A DNA stretch of 64,000 nt, from the NCBI GenBank assembly GCA_035235625.1, contig CP141140.1:40729351-40793350 (forward strand). Reading direction: 5' to 3'. Of this stretch, positions 26,490 through 41,392 are shown piece after piece; the stretch's first letter is position 1, and each line of letters begins with the position of its first letter. Source of the stretch: Saururus chinensis. Taxonomy: Eukaryota; Streptophyta; Magnoliopsida; Piperales; Saururaceae. The notes under the pieces are model-generated. The model was not told where the DNA came from and ran no database searches. It saw only the letters and a program-made list of their open reading frames with translations. The position numbers and the translations under genes were made by a program.

Positions 26490-27105
26490 TTTTATGATAT
26501 GTGGATCCTTTCGTCCAGCCAAGTACATTTCACATGTCTTAGTCTTCATTTTTTTATTTCATATATATGCAAGGAGCGAGAAGAATTAATTAGTCCATTC
26601 TAACATAGAAAAAAGAAGAAGAATCTGCCCATAAGTTTGACCGATTAATAGCTCAAAGTCTACGCCAATCCAATTGTATGAAGCATTCAGTCTTTTAAAT
26701 CTAGCCATGAGGAGAAAATTATTTACTCTTGAGTTAATATCTTCATGACTGATCCTGAGAACCTTTTGTCCAAGAATCTACACTTCAAATTTATTTGGGA
26801 TACAAAAACAAGATTAGGACATGCCTCCATCTTTAATTACAGGTGTTTCATATTATAGGGTCCAACTCTCCTCCATTTAATATATTGGCCTTAGGACCCT
26901 TCAAATTTAAGACTAAAAGAATTTTAAGATATGTGGGCCATTTCATCAAACCAATTGCATTTCACCTGTTTTAGTCTTCATTTTCTTATTATTCCATTCT
27001 ACTGAAAAAACAAAAAATTGAAGAATTTTCCTATAAGTTTGATCCATTGGTAGCTCAAGTCTAGGCCAATCCAGTCCTACGAAAAAATTATTTACTCTTG
27101 TGGTA
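26490..27105 (+). repeat. Pair of related segments upstream of the LRR pseudogene
   Basis: Segments at about 26,490-26,735 and 26,915-27,105 align in the same order: GATATGTGG..., CATTTCACNTGT...TTAGTCTTCATTTT, then ATAAGTTTGANCCATT and AGTCTANGCCAATCCA, and AAAATTATTTACTCTTG. They look like a duplicated promoter-proximal segment of a receptor-like-protein gene. Confidence 0.75.
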
Positions 27106-27298
27106 TTATTAGTATAAATGGGAGTTTTCCCACTTGTGCTGACGTTCACTATTGTTCCTAAGGGTCAACGGCTCCTATAAAGAGAGAGTAAATCTACATA
27201 GTATTTCATAAACATCCAATAATTTCTCACCTATACATTAAATCCTTGGCAGGTCAATGACATGCATAAGTAGATTTTCTAGTGGCAAGTGAATCACC

Positions 27299-27577
27299 AT
27301 GTGGAGAGGGTGCCTTGAAGCAAGTGATTTCAAGCTCTTCGTCTTGATTTTGCTTCTACCTTGGGGCACATAAAGCTGCTTAGAAAGTGAAAGAGAAGCC
27401 CTTCTTGAATTCAAGCGACACCTTCAAAATTATGGAAGCAGGCTCTCGTCATGGGAAGGTCACAATTGTTGCATGTGGGCTGGTGTCATATGTCATAAAA
27501 CAACTAGCCACATCATTATCCTCAATCTCACCAACCATCTCTTAGACTCCGAATTTTATCCCCCATTGAGTGGTTAG
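27299..27577 (+). pseudogene. LRR receptor-like protein pseudogene, 5' end only
   Basis: From ATG 27,299 one frame reads a hydrophobic signal peptide (LFVLILLLPWG), then an in-frame TAA at 27,371, then ESEREALLEFKRHLQN...LSSWEG.NCCMWAGVIC, the LRRNT_2 cap that begins plant LRR receptor-like proteins of the EIX/Cf type. The frame ends at TAG 27,575-27,577, before any full leucine-rich repeat, and none is recognisable downstream. Intact homologues are membrane receptors in defence or development. Truncation plus the early stop mark it as dead. Confidence 0.85.
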
Positions 27578-27910
27578 CTATCATCTTCTTTGCTCCAATC
27601 GACATGGAATATCATGTAAAACAATCTAAAGTTATGCATGTTAGCCAAGCAGTCTTAGAAATCTCACTTACTTGAATTAACACATCAATGGAACATGCTC
27701 AATTGGAAATGCCATGTTGACATTTTATTACTGAACATTTTTTAGAATAGATTTGGAAAGTAAGCATTGAAAATATAGAATCACAGGGGCATTTGGTTTC
27801 TCACTAAACTGCAATTTCACTTTTTTTTTATATTTTTTTGACAGGCATGCCTCAGACACCATTTGCACTATATGCCATGGGATTCTAATTTGTGAATTTT
27901 TACAATTTTA

Positions 27911-28863
<953 letters not shown>

Positions 28864-28864
28864 G

Positions 28865-28876
28865 TGGTATCAGAGC
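28865..28876 (+). promoter_or_regulatory. Primer binding site, initiator tRNA-Met
   Basis: TGGTATCAGAGC lies one base after the LTR end and is complementary to the 3' end of plant initiator tRNA-Met, the usual reverse-transcription primer of these elements. Confidence 0.93.
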
Positions 28877-31800
28877 CTAGGTTGGGGTAGTTGGTCGCTG
28901 ATCTAATCAAAGTTCGGTTTTGATTTACCTGATCTAGGTTTTGCATGCTAAAATTGGGAAATTGATGAAATTGATTAATCTATAAGTTCCAATCATAGGG
29001 CTTTTGATTTAGAGTTCTAATTGAATGTATATTGAACTGTTTTGATTTATGTGATTTTGAGTTTAATTGAATATTGTATGTTTGTATGTATATAGGGGCA
29101 AAAGGGTCAATTTGGCTTTGTAATTTTTTTCTCAATTAATTCTCTGATCGCATTCTTCCCACACACCCACTTTCTGGTCAAAAATAGTTAATTGATTTAT
29201 TTTATTTTGAATAAATTAATTTTGTGGATTAAAAAGGGTGTGAATTGACCGTTTTAGCCCTAGGGGCATTTTGGTCAATTCACATATGTTGTGTGGGTGC
29301 TGCTATTTTTCTCTCCTAAATTGTTGTTCACTGAGATTAATACACTTTGATAAGTTTCTGGGTAAAATTTTTTGGTGTGTCTTTAAAGGTGGAAAAGACC
29401 AAAACAACCCTAGGGGTATTTTGGTAATTTTGCACCAAAATTCTGAACAGAAATATAAAATTCTAGCAGCCTCTATTATTGTTTATTTGCTGTTATAAGT
29501 GCTTAGTTGGGTGTTTAGGGGATTCTAAAAATCATAAACACCTAAATAGCCTAATTAGGGTAACTTCCTTAAGGGGGTTATGGTTATTTTTTGAAAGTGA
29601 CCCAAACCCTAATTAAGGTGTATCTAAATTAAGTAACTCAGCATAATATACTCAATTGTCCCTTAGACTTATTATTAGAGTAGAATATCTAAGAAATTAC
29701 TTCTTTAGAAGCAGTTAGCCTTCAATAGTATTAATTTCTTGTTCTCTACCTTTGCTTTGTAGTTGCACAATGCTTCCAAGATGGTCATTTCAGAATTAGG
29801 AAAAACTGAGAAGCTGAATGTTGACAACTATCTTGTGTAGACGAGAAGAACTCACCATATCCTAACTCTTTTTGATCTTGCTCATGTCATTGGGCAAATC
29901 ATTGAACCACTGGCATAAAGGGTTCTTCAGCTGCTTAGAAGAAAGCTTATAAAAAGCCGAGGGAGGATGACAAAAGTGTTAGGTCCACCATAATAACTTT
30001 CATGAAGCTAAAGATGGAAATGCTCTTTGTGCTAAAGAGATGCTGGAAGCTGTTTCTGTTAGGTATGAGGAGCAAACAAAAGCTCATAAGAGGATGCTAC
30101 ACTAAGTACCAAAACTTTAGGATGAGGGAAGGTGATGATGTGAATAAGTACCTGAGTGTCATGTCCATCATTGCTGATGACCTGGAAACACTTGAGGATA
30201 CCATCTATGAGGAAGACCAAGTATCTACAGTGTTGAACAACCTTCCCAAATCTTGCGAGAGTGTGGTGGTTTATCTGAATATCAGTGACTTGAAGATCAC
30301 AATGGAGGCTCTGACTACCAAGCTAAGGCTCGAGCAAGAAAAGAGGAACCATGTGAAGGCTTCTGGGGGTAGCGCTACTGCCAACCTGGCACAGAATTCT
30401 AGTGGGGGCAAGAAAGGTGGACATGGGCCTGGTCCCTCTATCAAGAGAGCTTACAAAAAGAAGGGGAAGAAGCCCCATAACAAGGGCACTCGAAAGGGGA
30501 ATGACAAACCCAAAGGTGCTTATTTCAAGTGTGGTCATGTGGGTCACTTTAAGGCTAACTATCTCCAGAACGATAACCATTCAAGCAACGACAAGGGAAA
30601 GAGCAAGGAGATTGTATGTGTTGTCTATGAAGTGATGACCACTGACATTAAGGAGAAGACTTGGTGGCTGGACTCAGGAGCTACAATGCATGTTTCTCAC
30701 TCCAGGGCAACCAGGGGAGAGATGATCAACCTGATGCCTGGCCAAAACAAAGTCTTCATGGGCAACAACATATACTGCAAGGTGGAGGCTATGGGGAACT
30801 ACAGGATTCCCCTGATAGATGGGTCTACCCTAGTCCTGACTGATGCACTCTTTACTCCCTCCATCAAGAGGAACCTGATTTCAATCCCTGTTCTAACTAA
30901 GAAGGGGTTTGAGGTTTAATTTCAAGGGGAGTAAAGCCACTATGGGCAAGGGTGGGACTGTGTTATTTACTGTTTCTTTAGTTGATGGCTTATATTGCCT
31001 AGATGTAATGGACTCTTCTGAATCTAATGAAATCAGTGCTTCTGAGTATATTGTAATGTTTTTGGATGATGCTCTGCTATGGCATTGTGTTTGTGTCACA
31101 TTAATGTAGATAAACTACATAGGATGTCGAGCGCTGGGTTGTTACCCAAAATATCGAAAGACCTTCGTGTGTGTGAGGATTACTTATCGGGAAAGATGAG
31201 CAGGCAATCCTTCCAAAAGGGATAAAGGGCAAATGAACTCTTAGGGGTAGTTCATTTTGATATATGTGGGCCCCTGAACATTCAGACCCACAGTGGGATG
31301 ATTTCATCACATTCATAGATGATTAGTCAAGATATTGGTACATGTATTTAATAAGCAGAAAGCCTGATGCATTAGATAAATTTAAGGAATTTAAAGCTGA
31401 GGTTGAGACTCAGTTAGGCAGGAAAGTAAAAATCCTAATGACTGACAGGGGTGGTGAGTACACCTCTAACCTGTTTAAAGACTATTGTACTGATTGGGGA
31501 ATAGTTCATTAGTACACCCTACCGTACACTTCACAGCAAAATAGAGTGACAGAAAGGCGCAACATAATGCTTATGGACATGGTTAGGTCCATGTTAAATC
31601 ACTATGAGTTAGGAACCAACTTTTAGGGTGAGGCTTTAGACACCGCCATGTACATCCTAAATTGTGTACCAACAAAGGTAGTCCAACGAACACCTTATGA
31701 GTTATGGACGGGTCGACGTCTGAACTTAGGGCATCTTAGAGTGTGGGGGTCCAGGGCACACGTAAAGGTGCCTAACCAGCACAAGTCAAAGCCTGACCCC

Positions 31801-32090
31801 AAGACCATAAAGTACAACTTTATTGGTTACTGTGACCACTCTAAGGGGTACTGATTTATGGTTTACCACACGGATAGGATAGTGGGGGTAATTGAGTCTA
31901 GAGATGCATATTTCTTAAAGGAAGAATTACACCCTAAAATACCTAACAAAAGAGTAGATTTGTTCGAGGTGGTTAAAGAGGATGGTCCTAGCACTTCCCT
32001 AGAGGAAGTGATTGGATCAGGTCAAACCCAAACTGAACCAGAATCCAGGGCATTAAGGGAAAAAAGACCTTCAACGCTATTGATGACTTC
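28877..32090 (+). mobile_element. Fossil Ty1/copia internal region: leader, gag, protease, integrase
   Basis: A non-coding leader (to about 29,770) is followed by gag with a UBN2-type core and a zinc knuckle (FKCGHVGHFKA, near 30,527), protease with WWLDSGATMHVS (near 30,661), a GAG-pre-integrase stretch, and integrase core (DRGGEYTS, YTSQQNRVTERRN, TPYELWTGR; about 31,230-31,850). Recognisable sequence stops near 32,090, where the GA satellite starts. Reverse transcriptase, RNase H and the 3' LTR are absent. The element is broken, with roughly half a dozen or more breaks besides the missing half. Moderate age is inferred from the still readable motifs. Confidence 0.9.
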
Positions 32091-32097
32091 TACACAA

Positions 32098-35000
32098 TGC
32101 GAGGGAGAGAGCTCGTGCACTCATCTGGGAGAGAGAGCGCATGTGCTCGAGCACTTTAGGGAGAGAGCGCGTGCTAGAGAGATAGCACACGCACTCTAGA
32201 GAGAGTGAGCACACATACTCTAGAGAGAGCATGCGTCCATAAGAGAGAGAACGTGCACTCGAGAGAGAACACATGTGCTCAAGAGAGAACGCGCACTCGA
32301 GAGCTAGAGGGTGAGAGCATGCACGCTTGAGCGAGAGAGAGCACGCACTCCAGAGCATGAGAGTGTGAGCAAGAGCGCTCAATCGAGAGAGAGCATGAGT
32401 GCTCGAGCAAGAGAGAGTACACACTAGAGAGAGCACACGCACTCCAGAGTGAGAGAGTGTGAGCACGAGTGCTCGATCAAGAGAGAACATGCACTCTTGG
32501 GGAGAAAGCGTGTGTGCACGAGAGAGTACAAGTGCTTGAGAGAGAGAGCCCGCGCATGAGAGAGAGAGAGAGGAGGGAGGGAGAGACCTCATGCGCTCAT
32601 CAGGGAGAGAGAGCAGAAGTGCTCGAAAGAGAGAGCATGAGCACTCGAGAGAGATGACATGCGTGCTTGAGAGAGAGGGAGAGAGCACGCACTCGAGATA
32701 GAGAGAGAGGGAGGTAGAGGCCTCGTGTGCTCATCGGAGAGAGAAAGCAGAAGTGCTAGAAAGAGAGAGCATGCACACTCAAGCGAGACGACACGTGTGC
32801 TTGAGAGAGAGGGAGAGAACACTCGCTTGAGATAGAGAGCACGCATGCTTAAGAGAGAGAGCACATGTCCTCGAGAGAGAGAGCATGTGTGCTCGAGAAA
32901 GAGCACATGTCGTTGAGAGAGAGCACAAGCGCTTGAGAGGGGGAGAGTATGAGTGCTCGAGCGAGAGAGAAAGAGCGAAAATGATAGAGAGAGCATGCGC
33001 GCTCGAGTGAAAGAGAGAGCACGCGCGTTCTTGAGGGAACAAAGAGCGCACATGCTCAAGTGAGAGAGGCATGTGCTCAATAGAGAGAGCATGGGCACTT
33101 GAGATAGAGTACGCGCACTCGAGAGTGATCAGAGCACTCAAGGGAGAGCATGAGCACCTGAGGGAGAGCATGAGCACCTGAGGGGGAGCACAAGCGCATA
33201 CATAGTCGAGAGAGAGAGAGAGCATGCATGGTCGAGAGAGAGCTCTAGTGAGAGAGAGCATGCACATTTGAGAAAGAGTATCCGCACTCAAGAGAGCACA
33301 TGCTGGCGAGAGAAAGCACATGCGCTCGAGCAATTGAGAGAGCACGCATACTCAAAAGAGAGGGTGTGTGTTTTAGAAAGAGTGCTTGTGCACGTGAGAG
33401 AGAATGCTCGATAAAGAGAGACTATACGCACTCGAATGCGGACATGAGTTAGAGAGAGCATGCACACAAGCACTTGAGATAGAGTATGCGCCTCGTGAGT
33501 GATCACGAGCACTGGAAGGAGAGTACAAGCGCATGTGTAGTCGAGAGAGAGAGATAGAGAGAGCATGCGTGATCGAGAGAGCTCTAGCGAGAGAGAGAGA
33601 GCACACGCATTTGAGAGAGAGTACCTGCGCTCAAGAAAGCACGTGCTGGTGAGAGAGAGAACATGCACTTGAGCGAGAGACAGAACACGCGTACTTGAGA
33701 GAAAGGGAGTGTGCTTGTGCAAGAGATAGAGAGAGCATGCTAGAGAGAGTGGACGCGCTCAAGAGAGAGCTCGCATGCTTCAATGAGGGAGAGAGTGAGC
33801 ACGTGCATGGGTGGGAGAGAGCATGTGTGCTAAAAAAGAGCACGCACTTGAGAGAGAGAGAGGGAGAGACCTTGTGTGCTCATCAGGGAGAGAGGGTAGA
33901 AGTGCACAAAAGAGAGAGCATGCGCACTCGAGAGAGACGACACGCGTGCTTGAGAGAGAGGGAGAGAGCATGCACTCGAGATAGAGAGAGAGAGAGAGAG
34001 GTAGGGAGAGACCTCGTGCGCTCATCAGGGAGAGAGAGTAGAAGTGCTCGAAAGAGAGAGTACGCGCACTCAAGAGAGAGCACATGTCCTCAAGAGAGAG
34101 CACATGCGCTCGAGAGAGAGCACAAAGCTCAAGAGGGAGAGAGAGAGTATGAGCGCTTGAGCGAGAGAGAGAGCACAAACGATAGAGAGCATGTGCGCTT
34201 GAGCTAAAGAGAGAGCATGTGTGCTCTTGGGTGGACAAAGAGTGCACGTGCTTGAGTGAGAGAGGCATTTGCTCGATAGAGAGAGCATGGGCACTTGAGA
34301 TAGAGTACGCGCACTCGAGAGTGATCACTAGCACTCGAGGGAGAGCATGAGCGCTTGAGGGAGAGCAAGCGCATGCGTAGTCGAGAGAGAGAGCATGCGT
34401 GGTCGAGAGAGAGCTCTAGCGAGAGAGAGAGAGTACGCGCATTTGAGAGAATCCACACTCAAGAGAGCATGTGTTGGCTAGCGAAAGCACATGATCTAGA
34501 GCAATTGAGAGAGCACACATACTCAAAAGAGAGGGCATGTGTTTCAAAAAGAACGCTTGTGCACATGAGAAAGAGCACTTGATAGAGAGAGAGTGAACTC
34601 ACTCGATTGTGCGCTCGAGTTAGAGAGAGCATGCGCTCGATAGAGAGAGCACGAGCACTTGAGATAGAGTATGCGCCTCGAGAGTGATCACGAGCACTCG
34701 GAGAGTACAAGCGCATGTGCGGTCAAGAGAGAGAGAGAGCATGCATGGTCGAGAGAGCTCTAGCGAGAGAGAGAGCACACACATTTGAGAGAGAGTACCT
34801 GCACTCAAGAGAGCACGTGCTGGCGAGAGAGAGCACGTGCTGGCGAGAGAGAGCACATGCACTCGAGCGAGAGACAGAGCATGCATACTCGAGAGAAAGG
34901 GTGCGTGCTTGTGCAAGAGAGAGAGAGAGCACGCTAGAGAGAGTGGACGCGCTCGAGAGAGAGCTCGCATGCTTCAATGAGGGAGAGAGTGAGCATGTGT

Positions 35001-35119
35001 GTGGGTGGGAGAGAGCATGTGTGCTCGAGAGGATCACACACACTAGAGAGAGCACATGCACAAGATAGAGAGAGGATGCGCTCAAGACAAAGCACACGTA
35101 CTTGAGAGAGAGCACAAGT

Positions 35120-35205
<86 letters not shown>

Positions 35206-38200
35206 ACGAGCACTTGAGAGAGAGCACGCGGGCCTGATAGATGGCACGAGTGCTCAAGAGTGATAGCTCTCGCGCTCGAGAGAGAACAGCCGCTCGAACA
35301 AGTATGATAGAGTGAGAGCATGTGTGCCCTTAGTGAGAGCACACACACTCAAGAGAGAGCACACGTCCTTGAGAGAGAGCACGAGGGCTCTCGAGCAAGA
35401 GAGAGAGTAGAGCAAGAGCACACGCTCTCGAGCAAAAGTACATGCACTCTTGGAGGGAGAAATAGTACGCGCACTCGAGAGAGAGCACACGCACTTGAAA
35501 GAGAGTACGCGCACTTGAGAGAGAGCACGCGTGCTCGAGAGAGTACAAGCACTTGATAGAGAGCATAAGCGCACACTCTCTTGAGGGAGAGAGCACAAGC
35601 ACTCGGGAGAGAGAGAGGCCGCGCGCTTGAGATAAAGCACGAGACTCGTGAGATAGAACGAGCTCTCTCTCTCTCTCTCTCGAGAGAGAGAGCATGTGTG
35701 ATTAAGAGAAAGCACGAGTGCATGTGATAGAGAGAGAGAGAGCACAAGCACTCGGGAGCGAGAGAGAGCCCATGCACTTGAGTTCAAGCACGAGTGCTCA
35801 AGAGAGAGAATGAATGCTCAAGAGTGAGCATGCGCATTTGAGAGAGAGCCCTCTCTCTCTGTCAAGAGAGAGAGAGAGCATGCACGCTCGAGAGAGAGCA
35901 TGAGTGCGTGAGAGAGAGAGAGCACAAGCACTCAGGAGCGAGAGAGAGCCCGCGTGCTTGAGATAAAGCACGAGTGCTTGAGATAAAGCACGAGTGCTCG
36001 AGTGAGAGAACAAGCACTCAAGAGAGAGCACGTGCATTGGAGAGAGAGAACGAGCTCCCTCGAGAGAGAGAATGCACGCTCGAGAGGGAGAACGAGTGCG
36101 TAAGAGAGAGAGAGAGAGCCCACACGCCCAACAGAGAGTACAAGCTCGAGAGAGAGAGTACAAGTATGTGACAAAGAGAGCGTGCTTGCGCCTGAGAGAG
36201 AGTACAAGCTCGAGAGAGAGAGCATTCAGGCTTGTGAGAGAGGGAGCACGCGTACGAGAGAGAGAGTATGCGTGCTCGAGGGAGAGAGCATGCGCTCTTG
36301 AGAGAGAGTGCGCAATCTGTAGAGAGAGCACACATGCTTAAAAGATAGGGCACATGCTGTCAAAAGATAGCACACATGCTTGAGAGAGAGCACGCATGTT
36401 CGAGTGAGTGCACATGTGCTCGAGAGAGAGCACGTGTGCTCCAGAGAGCACATCCACTCGAGCAAGAGAGAGTTCATGCGCGTTGTAGGGACAAGAGAGA
36501 GGGAGCACATGCACTCGAAAGAGAGAGTGCGTGCTTGAGACAGCATGCGTGCTAGAGAGAGAGTGCAAGTGCTACAAAGATAGCACATGTGCTCAAGCGA
36601 GGGAGTGGTTGTGAGCACATGCACCCTTGGGGGGGAAAGTGTACTTGCACTCTAGAGGGAGCACACGCATTTGAGAGAGAGAACGCGCTTGAGATAGAGC
36701 ATGCGTCCTCGAGAGAGGACATGCGCTAGAGAGAGCAAGAGGGCTTGAGCGAGAGAGTACACGCACTAGGGAGAGCGTGCACACTCAAGAGCAACAGAGA
36801 GTGAGTACGAGCGCTGGATCAATAGGGAGAGAGAGCGCTAGAGAGAGAGAGAGAGTGCACGCACTCGAGCGAGAGCACGTGCGCACTTGGGGGGAGAGAG
36901 CATGCGTGCTCGAGAGAGCACACTTACTCTAGAGAGAACACAGGAGCTCGAGATTGAGAACAAGTGGTTGAGAAGAAGAGAGCATGCGCACTCAAGGGAG
37001 AGAACAAGCGCTTAAGAGAGAGCATGAGTGCTCGAGAGAGAGCACAAGCACTAGAGAGAGCACACTCTCTCTCTTGAGAGAGAGAGCGCATGATCATTGG
37101 AGAGTGCACGAAGACTCAAAAGAGAGGGAACGTGCTATCGAAAGAGAGCACGCTTGTTCAAGAGAGAGAGTACATGCGCTTGAGAGAGAGCACTCATGCT
37201 CGAGAGGCAGCACGTGCGCTCGAGATAGCACCCATGCTCGAGCAAGTGAGAGGGAGAGAGTGCACGTGCATTGTAAGGGTGAGAGCGAGAGTGCATGCTC
37301 TCGAGAGGGAGCACATGAACGAGAGAGAGAGAGCGCACGTGATCGAGAGAGTGCATGCATGCTCGAAAGAGAGAGCACACGCACTTGAGGGAGAGAGTGT
37401 TCGCTAGAGAGAGAGTGCAAGTGCTATATAGAGAGTACATGCACTCATGAGTGAGAGAGTGAGAGCACTAGTGCTTGAGCCAGAGAGAGCGTGCTCATTA
37501 GAGAGAGCAAGTGTGCTTGAGAGAGGGTGAGCGAGAGCATGTGCGCCCTTGGGGGAGAAAGAGCACGTGAACTCAAGAGAGCACGCTTACTTGAGAGAGA
37601 GCACGGGCGCTCAAGAGTGAGAGAGTACAGGTGCTCGAGATAGAGCACGAGCACTCGAGAGGGAGAGAACATGCGCGCTCAAGAGAGATAGAGAACGAGC
37701 ATTTGAGAGAGAGCATAGGCATTCTCAAGAGAGCGCGTGCTTGAGAGAGAGCACAAGCGCATGAGCTTTTGAGAGAGAGCACTAGCAAGAGAGAGAGAGC
37801 ATGCACATTTGAGAGAGAGTACACGCACTCAAAAGAGCACGCGATATTTAGAGAAAGCATGTGCTGGCTCAAGAGAGTACATTCTATCAAAAGAGAGAGC
37901 ACACGAGCTCGAGCGAGAGAGCACATGCATGAGAGAGAACGCATGCTCGAGAGAGAGCTCATGTACTTGAGCAAGGGAGAGAGTGAGAGCACGTGCCCGG
38001 GAGGGAGAGAGAGCATGTGCACTCGAGAGGGAGCACGCTCACTCTAGAGAGAGCACGCGCACTCGAGAGAGAGAGAGGACATGCTCTAGACAGAGCACGC
38101 GTACTCGAAAGAGAGTCCAAGCGCTCGAGAAAGAGAGAGCACATGTGAGAGAGAGAGAGAGAGAGCATGTGAGCCTAAGAGAGAGCATGAGCGCTTGAGA

Positions 38201-38986
38201 GAGACTACGCGTGCTCGAGATAGAGCACAAGCTCTTGGGAGTGAGTACAAGCACTTGAGAGAGAGAGAGAGCACACGCACTTGAAAAAGAGCATGCATGC
38301 TCAAGAGAGAGAGAGTATGCACACTCAAGAGAGAGCACACGCGCTCGAGTGAGAACACACGCACTCGAGAGAGAACACAAGCACTCGAGAGAAAGCACAT
38401 GTGCTCTAGAGAGAGCCCGCTCTCTCTCTCTCTCTCTCTCTCTCGGCCATACGTGCTCGAGCGAGAGAGAGGGAGTGCATGAGCGTTATAGGGCTGAGAG
38501 AGAGTGCACGTATTTAATGGGGGGCATGCGCAGTCGAGAGAGAGCGTGTGCGCTCAAAAGAGAGAGCACATGTGCTTAAGAGAGATTGCACGCACTCCAA
38601 AGAGAGCAAGCGCGCTCGAGAGAGCCCTCACGCTCAAGAGAGGATGTGAGCATGCACCCTCGAGATAGAGCCCTCGTGCTCGAGAGAGCACGCGATCTAT
38701 AGAGAGAACGTGCGCTCAAGCGTGGGTGAGCGAGTGAGAGCACTTGTGCCCTTAGAGGGAGATATAGCACTCTCACTATGGAGAGAGCACACACACTTTA
38801 GAGAGAGCACACTCTCGAGAGAGAGAATGCATCCTCGAGAAAGAGCACGTGTGCTAGAGAGAGAGCACGAGTTCTCGAGAGACAAGCGCTTGAGAGGGAA
38901 AGAGAGTGAGAGCATGAGTGCTCGAGCGAGAGTGAGAGCACGAGCGCTCAAGCGAGAGAGAGAGAGCGTGCGCTAGAGAGAGAGCA
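32098..38986 (+). repeat. GA-rich hierarchical satellite, array 1 (purine strand up)
   Basis: The array is built from a degenerate unit of about 20 bp, roughly CTCGAGAGAGAGCACGCGCA, in which the 8-10 bp GA tract is constant and the alternating purine-pyrimidine part (CACGCGCA, CATGTGCG, CACAAGCG) varies. Blocks of about 365-375 bp recur (marker GAGTGATCA at about 33,124, 33,498, 34,320, 34,683). A larger block of about 1.19 kb is repeated (32,570-33,850 and 33,850-35,040; marker GATCACGAGCACT at 33,501 and 34,686), and parts recur near 37,780-38,050. Rarer segments such as GCGCCCTTGGGGGAGAAAG punctuate the array. All frames are open for long stretches only because the unit lacks stops; no protein is claimed. 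Confidence 0.93.
35120..35202 (+). repeat. Pure (CG)7(GA)34 tract inside array 1
   Basis: An uninterrupted CG run passes directly into an uninterrupted GA run, the longest perfect purine tract in the array. Such tracts can adopt Z-DNA and triplex structures in vitro; any effect here is inference. Confidence 0.95.
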
Positions 38987-41392
38987 GATTAATAACCAAA
39001 TTAAATAATGATATTAGATTGTTCGAGCTCTCGTGCCTTGACCCTCTTGAGTTAACTTATTAAATCTCTATGAAAACTAATCATAATGCACCTAAGGAAT
39101 TACAGTAACTATCTAATATTGGATATGGTCACATCTAATCTCGGGTAAGTCTTTAACCTCTCAAAAGGTTTCAGTATCACATTGGCCTGTTAATTCAATT
39201 CACGTGAATGCGGGCTAGTCTACACATAAGGGTATTTATGACTTTTTATTCAGGGTCTTCCTAAACCTTGATGGGTCCAAAATTAATCCCAAGGTTATAC
39301 CTTGATGTTATGAAGCTGAGACAATTTTATTGGCATTTAACGGGGTCGTAAACCCCTTGAACCAACCCCAGTTCAATTAACCGTCCTACCTTAACCCCAA
39401 GGGTAAAACAGTTAAATATCTACTTATTGAGATTTTTACTTAGCTTATGGCTTGATCTAAATTTAGGATAAAATATTACTAAGATTTTTTTTAATTTTTA
39501 AATCCATTTATAGGCCTATGAACTAGAGCCCTGAAGTCTCATTATTAATTATCATGCTACATGTCAACTCATGAGGGTAAATTAGGCATTTAAAGCTTTT
39601 GGAAATTTTTTCCCGGTCTGAAACTTAGTCATTACACTCTTGATACGTTTTTGGTCCAATGCTAATTTTTACAAATTTTTATGAATAGATTAACCATGTG
39701 AACCATATTAGCTTTATATTTTAAGTGTTAAAATTCCCTCTTTTATCACTTGACCGGACCGGTTAAATATTACCCGTGAACCGGTCGTCTTCAACCTTCT
39801 GACTGTGAAGGAAAATCAGACCACACGATGCTCTTTTCTTCCCTTCCTTTTGCACTTCACTTTAGCATATTCATGAAATAATACAGAGGAGAAGAACCTT
39901 TTAATTGACACGTACTCTGCTTGCAAGTTCGGACCTAGTCTAAAAAAATACTAATAGAATTAATGATCTTCCTCCCTCTCCCAGAGCAGACCACTAGGGG
40001 TGCTCTACTCCAGATCCATCACAGCTTCAAAGAGCACATCGCTCTCTTCTCTTCTCATCTGAAAGTATTCCAACTAATTCCCTACTCCAAATAGGAAACT
40101 CCCAGATTCCTTTTTCTTTTTTTTTTACATCCCAAAATCATAGGCTAAAACCTGCTAGTATGTGGGAACATGTGAACTACCAATTATACTAGGAAAACCC
40201 AGTAGATAACATCGAATTTACATGAGTAAGGCCAAGACTAAATTGCTACGACAGAAATGCAATACCAATTACAAGCATATGCATATCAAACATAGACATC
40301 CTACATGAAGGCCTCATGGTGGTTTTTGGTGTGGAGTATTCTAGTTGAACGGACGGGCAAATAAAAGCTAATATTTGAATGGATACAACCAGTGCAAAGT
40401 TGCAAGATTTTTACAGATTATAACGTTATGCAAAAGGGTAAAAGGCATCCTACCGATTTCAACGGGTGAGCACCAAAAACTTGAATACAGTGAAAAAACC
40501 ATCTTACCTAGGCATGGATAGACTTGAATCACATAATCTGAACCCATATATCAAATTTATTTTAATAACTTACCCACGTCACGTGAAGATTGTAACATAG
40601 ATGAAGTTAGAGACCATGCTCCAATCTTCATGCCGGCTCATCTCCCACTTCGATCTCTTTTAGAAAACTCTCCCTTCCTAAGAAGGCCTTTTATTAAGCA
40701 TGGGTTTGGGTTCCTACTCTCCTTAGAATTTGGGTCAATCCCGTTTAATTATGCCACATAAAACTTAAATTAGGAACTATAATTATCCAAGCCTATAAAA
40801 CGAATTAAACAACCCAATTACACGTTTAAAGTGGGTAAATGAGCCCTATATGATATATTCAACTTTCAATAGTCGTATTTTCCTCATTTGAACTCCGATT
40901 CATGCGTTCTTGGTAGCGTTTCAAAGCTCTTTTTGTCTACTTTTCATCCATATAAGTTCCAGCCACTAATCCAAACTGATGATCAATTTATTCTCACAAT
41001 AAATTCAAGAGGTCTACTATCCAAATTTCTATGTGGTTGACATTGAGAATTTAGAAAAATTCCAAACATTACATTTTCAAAAACACATGATCATCCACAT
41101 CGGATTCTAAGTCCCTTAGCCTCTTATCAATGTAGCTCTTCTACAGACTTTGTACCATTTGCAACCTCTCCTGAATGAGTCAAATCTTTTCCACCAATTG
41201 TTGCACTAGCTCGGGACCGGTAAGAAGGTATTCCCCAACCTCGCTCCAACAAGGGCGAGATCGGCACAAACACTCATATAATGCCTCAAAAGGTGCCACC
41301 TTAATGCTCCCAACTACCCATCGGTTTGAGGGTGGTAAGCTGAACTAAGATGCGTCGAAGTACCCCAAACTCGTATGGATTACGAGGTAGGG
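38987..41392 (-). mobile_element. Ty3/gypsy remnant: integrase end plus presumed 3' LTR
   Basis: On the minus strand, about 41,392-41,070 reads as the chromovirus-type integrase region: AYHPQTDG, then VAPFEALYE.LCRS..CW.EVGE and TGPELVQQLVEK, followed by YIDKRLRDLE. It is broken. The sequence from 41,070 down to 38,987 is the expected place of the 3' non-coding part and LTR, and has AT-rich LTR-like texture, but no ends could be fixed. Its left end is cut by the GA array. Confidence 0.65.

Noticed and set aside
32098-38980. Many long open frames on both strands rich in Arg/Glu or Leu/Ser
   Set aside because: They follow from the 20-bp unit lacking stop codons; composition is the repeat translated, with no domain, start context or splice structure.
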